Assembly (NCBI GenBank): GCA_017615655.1
Contig: JAFZZS010000003.1
Span: 1 to 64,000 of the forward strand
Length of the DNA: 64,000 nt
Origin: Alphaproteobacteria bacterium
GTDB taxonomy: Bacteria; Pseudomonadota; Alphaproteobacteria; Rs-D84
Reading direction: 5' to 3'
The position numbers and the translations under genes were made by a program. A model generated the notes under the pieces. It was not told where the DNA came from. It searched no databases and saw nothing but the letters and a program-made list of their open reading frames with translations. Position 1 is the stretch's first letter; each line of letters opens with the position of its first letter. This document shows, one piece after another, positions 27,496-36,500 of this stretch.

Positions 27496-28968
27496 ATGGG
27501 AAAACCAATCGTTTTGTGTATTCTTGATGGCGTCGGATATCGCCCAGAACGTGCGCATAATGCCGTTCAATTGGCAAAAATGCCGTTTTTTAATAAACTA
27601 ATACGGCAATATCCGAATTCATTCCTGCGCGCCAGTGGAACCGCCGTTGGTTTGCCCGGAAACCTGATGGGAAATTCCGAAGTCGGACATATTTGCATCG
27701 GTGCCGGACGCGTCGTGATGCAATATCTGTTGCGGTTCGCACGCGAAGATTGGACGCAAAACAAGCCGTTAAATAATTTTATCGCCGCAGTAAAACATGA
27801 TGGCGGTATTGTGCATTTCGCAGGTCTGATGTCTGATGGGCGGGTGCATTCTGATGTGTGCGATGAAATGAAAATTGCAAAGTATATTCTGGATTCAGGG
27901 CTGCGCGTTTGTATTCACTTTATTGGCGATGGGCGCGATACACCGCCAAAGTCCGCAATGAAATATGTCCGCACAATTAAGCGAATATTGGCACCCTATT
28001 TCGCAAATGGTCGCGCATTTTTTGGAACACTGTCGGGACGGTATTGGACCATGGATCGTAACAAAAATATGGATCGGACAGAACTGGCGTTTGATGCATT
28101 GGCGCATGCAAAATCTGATCAGACGGCGGCAACAATCGAAGATGCAATCAAAGAATCCTATGCAAAGGGTGTAACCGATGAATTCTTTAAACCGACCGTC
28201 ATTAAACCAACCCCAATAACAAAACGTGATGGGTTCATATTCGGAAACTATCGCAGTGATCGCGCCCGTCAAATTGTTCGCGCAATGCTGAATACAGGGG
28301 CGCATATGCTGTGTTTTTCACAATATGGCGAAGGATTAAACGAACACTGTCCGGCACTGTTGTCCGATATTCCTGTAAATAATACATTGGGTGATGTTAT
28401 CGCGGAATCTGGTCTTTCACAGTTACGAATTGCCGAAACTGAAAAATATAATCATGTAACCTATTTCATGGATGCAGAACGTACAATCGATTTCAAAAAC
28501 GAAGAAAAAGTCTTGATCGATTCTCCGGCGGTTGCCACATTTGATATGAAGCCTGAAATGTCCGCAAATGAAATTACAGCGGCATTGTTACCACGACTTT
28601 CAAAATTTGATGTCGTGATGATGAACTTTGCCAATGGTGATATGGTCGGACATACTGGAAATGAATCCGCGGCAATTCGTGCCATGGAATGTTTAGATAA
28701 ACAGTTGGGAACAATCGTCCCCGAGGTATTAAAACTTGGTGGTGAAATGCTGATTATTGCCGATCATGGTAATGCAGAAACCATGTGGGACGACAAACAC
28801 AACACACCATGGACCGCCCACACAAATAACAAGGTACGGGCAATTCTGGTATCAAAACCAAAATATAAAAAAATTAAAAATGGCGGTCTGGCGGACGTTG
28901 CACCGACAATTTTAAAGATGCTGGGTGTCAACCAACCCGTTGATATGACAGGTAAATCGTTAATTTAA
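27496..28968 (+). CDS. gpmI: 2,3-bisphosphoglycerate-independent phosphoglycerate mutase
   Basis: The enzyme interconverts 3- and 2-phosphoglycerate in glycolysis, using Mn2+ and a phosphoserine intermediate. The 490-residue protein belongs to the alkaline phosphatase superfamily: ILDGVGYR with metal ligand Asp11, and MGNSEVGH with nucleophile Ser61. GDGRDTPP and SGRYWTMDR are substrate-loop motifs. NFANGDMVGHTG and ADHGNAETM supply the remaining metal ligands. AATGGAGAAAAAG lies before the ATG. It is monocistronic with a terminator after the stop, and diverges from the XRE regulator. With the phosphofructokinase at 52617 it supports a working glycolytic route. Confidence 0.97.
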   Translation: MGKPIVLCILDGVGYRPERAHNAVQLAKMPFFNKLIRQYPNSFLRASGTAVGLPGNLMGNSEVGHICIGAGRVVMQYLLRFAREDWTQNKPLNNFIAAVKHDGGIVHFAGLMSDGRVHSDVCDEMKIAKYILDSGLRVCIHFIGDGRDTPPKSAMKYVRTIKRILAPYFANGRAFFGTLSGRYWTMDRNKNMDRTELAFDALAHAKSDQTAATIEDAIKESYAKGVTDEFFKPTVIKPTPITKRDGFIFGNYRSDRARQIVRAMLNTGAHMLCFSQYGEGLNEHCPALLSDIPVNNTLGDVIAESGLSQLRIAETEKYNHVTYFMDAERTIDFKNEEKVLIDSPAVATFDMKPEMSANEITAALLPRLSKFDVVMMNFANGDMVGHTGNESAAIRAMECLDKQLGTIVPEVLKLGGEMLIIADHGNAETMWDDKHNTPWTAHTNNKVRAILVSKPKYKKIKNGGLADVAPTILKMLGVNQPVDMTGKSLI

Positions 28969-28991
28969 TTGTTAGTGTAAGTGGTTAGTAA

Positions 28992-29019
28992 AAATCCCGC
29001 AACCGCGGGATTTGTTTTT
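28992..29019. terminator. Bidirectional terminator after gpmI
   Basis: A 9-bp stem AAATCCCGC/GCGGGATTT with a four-base loop is flanked by A and T runs. It also follows directly on the stop of the minus-strand gene ending at 29018. Confidence 0.85.
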
Positions 29020-29530
29020 AGTGTTGTCTTTGTGAGTTAAAGAATTCGGCTATCTGTTTTTCTATTGTAAAATTACGCAGAATCTTATAATCATTGTTCT
29101 TGTTGTCTGGGCCAACGTCCGGTCTAACCAAAACGGTATGGTTTAATTTTGTAGGATAAAACTTCCATTGCCATGCGCATTCAATATCGTTGGCCAGGTC
29201 CAAGGTTTGCAGACCAAACTTTTTACCCATAACCCGCAATTGTTTTACACTGTTATTATCGAAAACATCTTCGCCGATGACCAACATTATATCACATTTG
29301 CGCATGTCATATTTAACCGGTTTTATGGTGCCTTTGCGGCTAAGCCACACCAGGTCACCTATAGAAAGCGGTGTCCAGTTGTGTGAACCCTTAAAGGTCA
29401 GAGTTTTGGGTTCATAGTCCAATGTTGGAACCAATGTTATTTGCTGTGTGGATTGGTTCGGGTATTTTTTATCCGCAATTATGTATTCGTTATACAGCAT
29501 ATATTCTTCTTTTGATGTGAATGTGTCCAT
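29018..29530 (-). CDS. Protein of unknown function downstream of tadA
   Basis: The start is set at 29530 (MDTFTSKEEY) because AAGGAT lies 7 nt upstream; a longer frame exists but would overlap tadA and lacks an RBS. The 170-residue product has no signal peptide. It has a lead helix, a beta-rich middle (LVPTLDYEPKTLTFKGSHNW, GDLVWLSRKG) and a C-terminal segment with CDIMLVIGEDVFDNNSV, VLVRPDVGP and FTIEKQIAEFFN. The IMLVIGED segment looks like a Rossmann-type strand, but I recognise no family. It follows tadA by 10 bp, so it is likely cotranscribed. Confidence 0.7.
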   Translation of the reverse strand: MDTFTSKEEYMLYNEYIIADKKYPNQSTQQITLVPTLDYEPKTLTFKGSHNWTPLSIGDLVWLSRKGTIKPVKYDMRKCDIMLVIGEDVFDNNSVKQLRVMGKKFGLQTLDLANDIECAWQWKFYPTKLNHTVLVRPDVGPDNKNNDYKILRNFTIEKQIAEFFNSQRQH

Positions 29531-29540
29531 TTTATATCCT

Positions 29541-29993
29541 TTATTTTTTATTTTCACGGCGTTCGGCAAAGAATTCACGCAGTAATTCGGCGGACTCTTC
29601 GGCGTATTCTGGAATTTGTATGATATTTGGGCGCCACAAGTGCTTGTCATTTTCAAAAACACGCGCATTTGCCGTTATTCCCCCACCCTTTTCGTCCACT
29701 GCGGCAAAATAAATGTTGCGAATGCGCGCAAAAGATATCGCCGTTGCACACATTGCACATGGTTCCAATGATACATATATATCACAATCATCCAGGAATT
29801 TTGTCCCCAGTTTTTTGCACGCCCGATTTATTGCGACTATTTCCGCGTGCAATGTCGGATTTTGCCTGCGTTGAACCATATTTGCACCACGTGCAACGAT
29901 TTTTCCATTACGAACAATCGCCGCCGCAATGGGAACATCACCGGCTATACCGGTCCGCTTTGCCAAATTTAAAACTTGCTTCATTACATTCAT
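29541..29993 (-). CDS. tadA: tRNA adenosine-34 deaminase
   Basis: TadA converts the wobble adenosine of tRNA-Arg(ACG) to inosine. The 150-residue protein has the zinc deaminase signature: His49-Ala-Glu51 (zinc ligand and proton shuttle) and Pro78-Cys79-Ala-Met-Cys82 (zinc ligands), plus the family-typical GDVPIAAAIV and YFAAVDEKGGG. The related cytosine and guanine deaminases share this fold, but the motif spacing fits TadA best. A second ATG at 29984 (MKQVLN) is equally possible. It diverges from rsmD with only 17 bp between starts. Confidence 0.92.
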   Translation of the reverse strand: MNVMKQVLNLAKRTGIAGDVPIAAAIVRNGKIVARGANMVQRRQNPTLHAEIVAINRACKKLGTKFLDDCDIYVSLEPCAMCATAISFARIRNIYFAAVDEKGGGITANARVFENDKHLWRPNIIQIPEYAEESAELLREFFAERRENKK

Positions 29994-30010
29994 CGTTGTA
30001 AAATTACTAT

Positions 30011-30568
30011 ATGAATTCCAATTTGCAAGTTATTTCTGGGGCATATCATGGTCGGAAATTGTTTCTGCCAGATGGTGCACGTCCAACGCAAAATCGTGCA
30101 CGCGCAGCGGTATTTAATATGCTGGCTGGAATTTTAACCCCTGGGGATGAAATATTCGCGTGGGATGCCTTTGGTGGCAGTGGCGCAATGGGAATTGAAA
30201 CCCTGTCTCGCTATGATAATTCCAGGGTTATTTTTACTGATACCTCTGATAAATCAATTAAAAGTATCCAAAAGAACACAACTGGTATTGCGGCAAATCG
30301 TATCTGTATTACCAAGACTGACGCGACAAAGGTAATTAAAAATCATGTCAATACAGTGAATTTGATCTTTGTCGATCCGCCTTATGAAGACGCAAATGTT
30401 GGTATTAGTTTTGTTGCCACTTTGGGACGTCTTGCTGTGCCGGGGACCATCGTTGTCCAAGAAATTGAAAACACAAATCAATATACCCCCGATGGTAATA
30501 AATGGGATATTTTGCGCGATAAAGTTTACGGGCGTGCACGCTTTATAATATTACGTAAGAAAAAGTAA
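30011..30568 (+). CDS. rsmD: 16S rRNA (guanine-966-N2) methyltransferase
   Basis: RsmD methylates N2 of G966 in the 30S subunit. The 185-residue protein shows the family's opening VISGAYHGRKL and the segment TQNRARAAVFNML. The S-adenosylmethionine loop AWDAFGGSGAMGIETLSR differs slightly from the usual DLFAGSGALG form. The catalytic IFVDPPYE lies near residue 122. No Shine-Dalgarno sequence precedes the ATG and only 17 bp separate it from the divergent tadA start, so its promoter must lie inside tadA or the mRNA is leaderless. Confidence 0.94.
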   Translation: MNSNLQVISGAYHGRKLFLPDGARPTQNRARAAVFNMLAGILTPGDEIFAWDAFGGSGAMGIETLSRYDNSRVIFTDTSDKSIKSIQKNTTGIAANRICITKTDATKVIKNHVNTVNLIFVDPPYEDANVGISFVATLGRLAVPGTIVVQEIENTNQYTPDGNKWDILRDKVYGRARFIILRKKK

Positions 30569-30576
30569 TAAATAAC

Positions 30577-30605
30577 TTGCTTTTTTATTAGATTTGATAA
30601 ATAAT
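30577..30605 (+). promoter_or_regulatory. Probable rplY promoter
   Basis: TTGCTT and AATAAT are separated by 17 bp; transcription would start near 30612 and include the hairpin before rplY. Confidence 0.5.
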
Positions 30606-30613
30606 ACCGCCTG

Positions 30614-30635
30614 CACAACACCCTTGGAGGTTGTG
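30614..30635 (+). promoter_or_regulatory. Hairpin in the rplY leader
   Basis: CACAAC (30614-30619) pairs with GTTGTG (30630-30635) around a 10-base loop. It sits near the predicted 5' end of the rplY mRNA, 35 nt before the start codon. It could be an autoregulatory site of the kind known for ribosomal protein genes; nothing here proves it. Confidence 0.35.
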
Positions 30636-30669
30636 TACAAATCAAAATTGCAAATAAAAAGGATTGAAA

Positions 30670-31296
30670 ATGGCAATTGAATTAAAAGCAGAAATTCGCA
30701 ATGTTGCTGGCAAGGGGGCCGCACGTGCAATTCGTAAAAACAAAAATATCCCTGCCGTTATCTATGGTGAAAAGAAAGATCCAATCGCAATTGAAATTGC
30801 AGGTCGTGATTTTGCACCGATTGTTCAGATTCCGGCATTACGAACAAAACTTTTTCATATTACAACCAAAAATGGCACAGAAGACGCGATGTTAATGGAT
30901 GTCCAATATCATCCTGTCTCTGACAAAATTGTCCATGTCGACTTTAAGCGTATCGATGTTAAAAAACCGGTATGCGTTTCGGTTCCGGTCGAAGTTATCA
31001 ATGCAGATACGTCCAAGGGGTTGAAATTGGGCGGTGTTTTGAACTTTGCGGTTCGTAAAGTCGCATTGGTCGCATTGGTTGATAAATTACCAGAAAAGAT
31101 CATATTAGACTTGCAGGATTTAACCATCGGCGATACCGTACACGGTTCTGATTTGGTGTTGCCAGACGGTGTATCTTTGGGCTTGCACCAGGCAGAATTA
31201 GCATTTGCAACCATTGGTGGTAAGATGCCAGAAGAAGCCGATGCAAAGAAACCTGCCGCTGATGCTGCCGCTGCTGCCGCACCGGCTAAGAAATAG
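30670..31296 (+). CDS. rplY: 50S ribosomal protein L25 (CTC/TL5 type)
   Basis: L25 binds 5S rRNA in the large subunit. The 208-residue form has the L25 RNA-binding domain (~1-93, ELKAEIRNVAGKGAARAIR, IPAVIYGEKK, LMDVQYHPVSDKIVHVDF) and a C-terminal beta domain (TL5-C, ~95-185). It ends in an Ala/Lys-rich tail (KKPAADAAAAAAPAKK). The start is ATG 30670 with AAGGA 6 nt upstream, not the in-frame TTG at 30664. In many genomes it is next to pth; here it is monocistronic between rsmD and dnaK. Confidence 0.96.
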   Translation: MAIELKAEIRNVAGKGAARAIRKNKNIPAVIYGEKKDPIAIEIAGRDFAPIVQIPALRTKLFHITTKNGTEDAMLMDVQYHPVSDKIVHVDFKRIDVKKPVCVSVPVEVINADTSKGLKLGGVLNFAVRKVALVALVDKLPEKIILDLQDLTIGDTVHGSDLVLPDGVSLGLHQAELAFATIGGKMPEEADAKKPAADAAAAAAPAKK

Positions 31297-31325
31297 TAGT
31301 AATTGTAAGTTATTAGTAATTAGTG

Positions 31326-31356
31326 AAACGGCGCATAATGCGCCGTTTTTATTTTT
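31326..31356 (+). terminator. rplY terminator
   Basis: A perfect 10-bp stem (31326-31335 with 31339-31348) is followed by TTTTTATTTTT. Confidence 0.88.
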
Positions 31357-31399
31357 CTCCGTCCTAAAACAACTAACCACTAATTTTTATTCCTATGGT

Positions 31400-31429
31400 C
31401 TTGAAATGGTTTTTTAGGTAACTATATTT
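31400..31429 (+). promoter_or_regulatory. Candidate heat-shock (sigma-32 type) promoter of dnaK
   Basis: CTTGAAA (31400-31406) followed after 15 bp by CTATATTT resembles the known RpoH consensus (CTTGAAA, then CCCATnT). No CIRCE inverted repeat is visible. Assignment by pattern only. Confidence 0.5.
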
Positions 31430-31464
31430 GTGTCATACAAGAAGAATTCAAATAGGAGTGAATT

Positions 31465-33363
31465 ATGTCAAAAGTATTAGGTATCGATTTGGGTACAACA
31501 AATTCCGCCATGGCTTTTATGGACGGATCCGATCCAAAAATTATTGAAAATGCCGAAGGTGGTCGTACAACACCGTCCGTGGTGGCGATTACATCAAATG
31601 GTGAACAGTTAGTTGGTATAACCGCCAAGAATCAGGCGGTCACAAATCCTGAAAATACCATCTATGAAATTAAACGTTTAATGGGGTTGCGTTTTGACAG
31701 CCCTGCGGTCAAAGAAATTATGGGTCGTGTGCCATATAAAGTTGTTGCCGGTGATAATGGCGACGCATGGGTCGAGATAGGAGATAAAAAGTATGCCCCG
31801 TCACAGATTTCCGCAATGATTTTGGCAAAATTAAAGAAAGATGCCGAAAGTTATTTGGGTGAAACTGTCACTGATGCTGTTATTACAGTACCGGCGTATT
31901 TTAATGATTCACAACGTCAGGCAACCAAAGATGCCGGACGTATTGCTGGATTAAATGTGTTACGTATCGTTAATGAACCTACGGCGGCCGCATTGGCATA
32001 TGGTTTGGACAAGAACAAAGATGGAACAATCATTGTGTATGACCTTGGTGGTGGAACATTTGATGTTTCCGTTTTGGAAATTGTTGACAGCGTGTTCGAA
32101 GTTAAATCAACTAATGGTGATACCGCACTTGGTGGTTCCGACTTTGATGCCCGTGTTTTGAAATATTTAATTGAAGAATTCAAATCGCAAACTGGCATCG
32201 ACCTCTCGGGCGACAAATTGGCGTTACAACGTTTAAAAGAAGCTGCCGAGAAAGCGAAAATTGAATTATCATCTAAAACATCTACGGACATTAACCTGCC
32301 GTTCTTGACCGCGGATGCATCCGGTCCAAAGCATTTCAATACAACATTGACACGTGCGAAACTGGAATCGTTGGTCGATGATCTGATTCAACGCACTATT
32401 GAACCATGTCGCAAGGCATTAAAGGACGCAGGCATTGAAAAATCTCAAATTAGCGAAGTTATTTTGGTTGGTGGTCAAACCCGTATGCCAAAGGTCGTAG
32501 AAACCGTCAAAGAATTCTTTGGTCGCGAACCTCACAAGGGTGTTAACCCGGACGAAGTGGTCGCAATGGGTGCGGCAATTCAGGGCGGTGTATTAAAGGG
32601 TGACGTGAAAGACGTGCTGTTGTTGGACGTTACGCCATTGTCACTGGGAATTGAAACATTGGGTGGCGTGTTTACGCGTCTTATCGATCGGAATACGACA
32701 ATTCCAACCAAAAAGTCCCAAGTTTTCTCAACCGCCGAAGATAACCAATCGGCTGTGACCATCCGCGTATTCCAAGGCGAACGCGATATGGCCGCCGATA
32801 ACAAATTGCTCGGTCAGTTTAACTTGGAAGGTATCGCACCTGCCCCACGTGGTATGCCACAAATCGAAGTATCATTTGATATCGATGCAAATGGTATTGT
32901 TCATGTGTCAGCCAAAGACAAAGGAACCGGCAAAGAACAGGCAATTTCTATTAAATCTGATGGCGGTTTATCCGAAGATGAAATCAAACGCATGGTTGAC
33001 GAAGCCGCTGCCAATGCCGAGGCCGATAAAAAGAAACGAGAATTGGCCGAAGCAAGAAATACCGGTGAATCAGCAATAAATGCAATTGAAAAGTCATTAA
33101 AGGAACATGGCGACAAAATCAGCGCTGCTGATCGTGATGCTATCGAAGCTGCCAAGAAAGAATTGGCAGATGAATTGGCAAAATCTGACGCAACAGCTGA
33201 AAGTCTTAAGGCAAAAACAGATGCACTTACCGAAAAAGCCATGAAACTTGGCGAGGCGGTTTACAAAGCGCAACAAGAGGCACAAAATGCCGCTGGTGCA
33301 AACACAGAATCATCTGATAACACGTCAGATAACACACGTGATGCCGACTTTTCGGAAAAATAA
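31465..33363 (+). CDS. dnaK: Chaperone Hsp70 (DnaK)
   Basis: DnaK is the ATP-driven chaperone that binds exposed hydrophobic segments of proteins with DnaJ and GrpE. The 632-residue length is typical. The ATPase domain shows [12 protein letters not shown] (phosphate loop), [44 protein letters not shown] and [10 protein letters not shown]. The linker [15 protein letters not shown] leads to the substrate-binding domain, and a charged lid and Asn/Ser/Asp-rich tail end the protein. TAGGAG lies 8 nt before the ATG. dnaJ and grpE do not accompany it: a terminator follows and the next gene is the giant surface protein. Confidence 0.98.
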   Translation: MSKVLGIDLGTTNSAMAFMDGSDPKIIENAEGGRTTPSVVAITSNGEQLVGITAKNQAVTNPENTIYEIKRLMGLRFDSPAVKEIMGRVPYKVVAGDNGDAWVEIGDKKYAPSQISAMILAKLKKDAESYLGETVTDAVITVPAYFNDSQRQATKDAGRIAGLNVLRIVNEPTAAALAYGLDKNKDGTIIVYDLGGGTFDVSVLEIVDSVFEVKSTNGDTALGGSDFDARVLKYLIEEFKSQTGIDLSGDKLALQRLKEAAEKAKIELSSKTSTDINLPFLTADASGPKHFNTTLTRAKLESLVDDLIQRTIEPCRKALKDAGIEKSQISEVILVGGQTRMPKVVETVKEFFGREPHKGVNPDEVVAMGAAIQGGVLKGDVKDVLLLDVTPLSLGIETLGGVFTRLIDRNTTIPTKKSQVFSTAEDNQSAVTIRVFQGERDMAADNKLLGQFNLEGIAPAPRGMPQIEVSFDIDANGIVHVSAKDKGTGKEQAISIKSDGGLSEDEIKRMVDEAAANAEADKKKRELAEARNTGESAINAIEKSLKEHGDKISAADRDAIEAAKKELADELAKSDATAESLKAKTDALTEKAMKLGEAVYKAQQEAQNAAGANTESSDNTSDNTRDADFSEK

Positions 33364-33380
33364 TCATTAATGGGTTAGTT

Positions 33381-33407
33381 ATGCGGGGCATCTGCCCCGC
33401 ATTTTTT
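33381..33407 (+). terminator. dnaK terminator
   Basis: A GC-rich stem (ATGCGGGG with CCCCGCAT) is followed by TTTTTT, 17 bp after the dnaK stop. Confidence 0.88.
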
Positions 33408-33447
33408 ATGCCAAATAAAAAATTTGAAAAAAATCGTAAAAATTTAC

Positions 33448-33477
33448 TTGCCCCGCCTTTGTCGATTTTGCTAGGCT
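33448..33477 (+). promoter_or_regulatory. Candidate promoter of the giant surface-protein gene
   Basis: TTGCCC and TAGGCT are 18 bp apart with TGC before the -10 box, matching the layout seen at secA, dnaE and 53736. The predicted start falls at the ATG of a 37-codon leader ORF. Confidence 0.5.
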
Positions 33478-33483
33478 TAAAGT

Positions 33484-33597
33484 ATGAAAGGAAGTGAAAT
33501 TCAACACAACCCGCGCAAATCAGGCCGTTTTTGCGGGTTTTGGCGTTTGATTTTACCGACACATTTCATAACACAGGTCTTCGGAGGGACACTATGA
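33484..33597 (+). CDS. Putative 37-codon leader ORF overlapping the giant gene start
   Basis: ATG at 33484 lies 6 nt after the candidate -10 box; the frame stays open for 37 codons and stops with TGA overlapping the giant gene's ATG as ATGA. The peptide is basic and aromatic (RKSGRFCGFWRLILPTHF). An inverted repeat AACCCGC/GCGGGTT followed by TTTT (about 33508-33542) lies inside it, as in attenuators. Unlike the other mini-ORF, the downstream gene has its own strong GGAGGG. No coding evidence beyond the frame and position. Confidence 0.35.
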   Translation: MKGSEIQHNPRKSGRFCGFWRLILPTHFITQVFGGTL

Positions 33598-36500
33598 GAC
33601 GGTTTTTAGGTATATTGTCATTTGGTTTGATTGCGTTATTTGCGAATGCAACTTATGCTACAAACTATAGCATCAGTTACGTATATAACGATCCCAAGTT
33701 TACTGGATATTCTTATGTTAGCTATATCAGAGGTACCGGTACACAATATATAAACACCGGGTATAATCCAACCGCGACCACAAGAACAGAAATTGATTTA
33801 CGTTTTTCATCGGACACATATAAATCAAGTGGTGGCAATACGATATTCGGCGTGACCGGTACCAGTGATAGCTATTATGTAAATTTTGGTAATGATTCAA
33901 ATCAAGGACTCATAATTTTTCCATGGACCTGTAAGTATCAGGTAAATGGATGCGCAGCAAATAATTTTAGTATCGCGTCAAACTTAAAAACCTCTAAACA
34001 AACATTGGTATTGGATGCTAAAAATAAGATCGCATTGTATGGATCAACAACGAAGTCTTTAACACAAACACCTGTTGTGCCGACGAATGCACCAATATAC
34101 TTATTCGCCTTGAACCATGCAGACAATAACTCAGCCACTATCTATGCTCGCAATAATTCGATGGATGTATATGGTACAAGAATTATTGAAAATGGAACAT
34201 TAAGACACAACTTCGTTCCTATGATGCGCAATTCAGATGGGGTCTGCGGTTTGTATGACATGATAGATCAAGAATTTTTCCCAAGCGAGACATCAACTGA
34301 TTTCATTTGTGGTGACGCGCTAGATGGTTTCCCAACCAGTTATATATCTGGCAATGGCGTGCATATAACGGGGCAACCAACACGCGCAGGATACGCCTTT
34401 GCGGGTTGGTGCACAGATTCGGCATTAACCGATTGTGCAATGACACAAACTATTTCAACAAGTGCCACCGGGAATAAAGTATTTTATGCTAAATGGGCGC
34501 AGTTAAACGACGTTGGTTATGTTTTGGGATACGGAAACCATACTACACCAGAATATTTATACTCTGGTGATGTTGTTCCAAGTGACTATTCACCGACCGC
34601 ATATATTCAAAACATATCATCAACCAGAAATGATACAAACACCATAGATCTTGGGTTTACGGGATATGGCCGCTGGTTGATTGATGCCCAGGGTATGACC
34701 GCACCATCAGGTTATAATTCAGTGCTGTTTGGCTATAATACCAGCAGTCCGATTGGATGGTTTGGGGCAAACCCCGATGGTTTCTGGGCGGCACCAAACG
34801 TGCTAGTATTTTCAACTTTATTTACAACACGTACCACAATTGATGCGACATATTCATCAGGTTCGGCCACTATTACCATTGGTGATCAAACAAAAACTCA
34901 AACTTTGTCCGCACTATCCCAGGGAACATGGCGATTCTTTAATTACGAAGGTAATAATCCAACACTTGCCAAAATGTTCAGTGCAAAGTTTTATCAAAAT
35001 AATGAATTGAAATTTAATGGTATACCCGTTCGACGCAATAGTGATAATGTTTGTGGTATATATGATACAGTATCCAAGGCGTTCTTTACCAGCAGTGCAA
35101 AAACCAATTTTGTTTGCCCCGAATCGCGTACCCCCGACCAGTATGCCAGTGGCATTGCCAAAACAATTACATATATTCCACAAAGCGAAAACCAAAATCT
35201 TGAATTTGCGGGATGGTGTACGGATGCGACATTGACAGATTGTTCAATGAACCCAACAATTCCGACAAATGCAACCGGTCCACAAATATTTTATGCAAAA
35301 TGGTCATCTGGTGTGATAACTTATGTCACCAACGGGGGCAGCGTTTATAACACATCTGTTGTTCCCACCGCAGATTATACGCCAGTTGAATATTTGCAGA
35401 GTAACAGTTATTCATATATAAACACTGGTATTACCGGGCTTAACAGTGGAACATGGGAAATATATATCAAATGGATGATGACAAATGTTCCGCGCACAAC
35501 TAATGCATGGATTGTTGGTGAATATTATAATAATGGCAATACTTCGTCGTATCGTGTTGCCGCTATGAACAAACGGACAGATTATTATTATATTGATGCG
35601 GGTAACCGGTATAATCAAGCAAAGGGCATTACACTTTATCCAAATAAAATTCACGAGGTAACGTTAAAAAATAGATCATTTGTTGCGGACGGTGTAACAA
35701 CATCAGCGTCAACCGATTCAGCAAATGCTATATCGGCCAGTACACCAATCATGATATTTGCAAGTACGTCCAGTGGTGGCGATGCCGGCGTATATGGTCG
35801 TTTGTATGCATCATGGGCCAAGAAAGGTGGTGTATTACAATATAACTATGTTCCTGTGCGTCGTAACAGTGATGGTGTTTGCGGTATGTATGATACGGTT
35901 ACCGCAACATTTAAACCAAGTTCAAACGGAATTAATTTTTCATGTCCAAACACCGCTGTGTCTACGCCAGCAACATATACATACGGCGTTGCAACGACAA
36001 TATCGGGTGGTGCAACAAACTTGCATGGAACATTGGATGGATGGTGCACCGATGCGGCATTAACTAATTGTGCAGCCAGTCAAACAATTCCTGCAAATTC
36101 GACCGAAAACCAAACATTCTATGCAAAATGGATTTGTGATGATGGGTATCATATGGATTCTGTAACCCACGAATGTGTTCCGAACACAATTACCATGACA
36201 TTTGCAAATGGTGGACATGGAACTGCACCTGCATCAATGACATGCACATATGGTTCATCGGTTACTTTGCCGGCGGCGATTGATGATGCAACCGGGTATA
36301 ATTTCCGCGGATGGAAGATTAATGGTAAATGGTTTACGGCAAATACCGCATATATTTGCAGTTATGAAAATTTTGGGGTTTATGATACAACTGCTAACTT
36401 TGTTGCCGATTGGTATGAATGTATGGATCCGGGCGATGGTTCATGCGTTGACACTAAATTTAGTGTCACAACAACGCCACTGGGGGCAGACACAACATTT

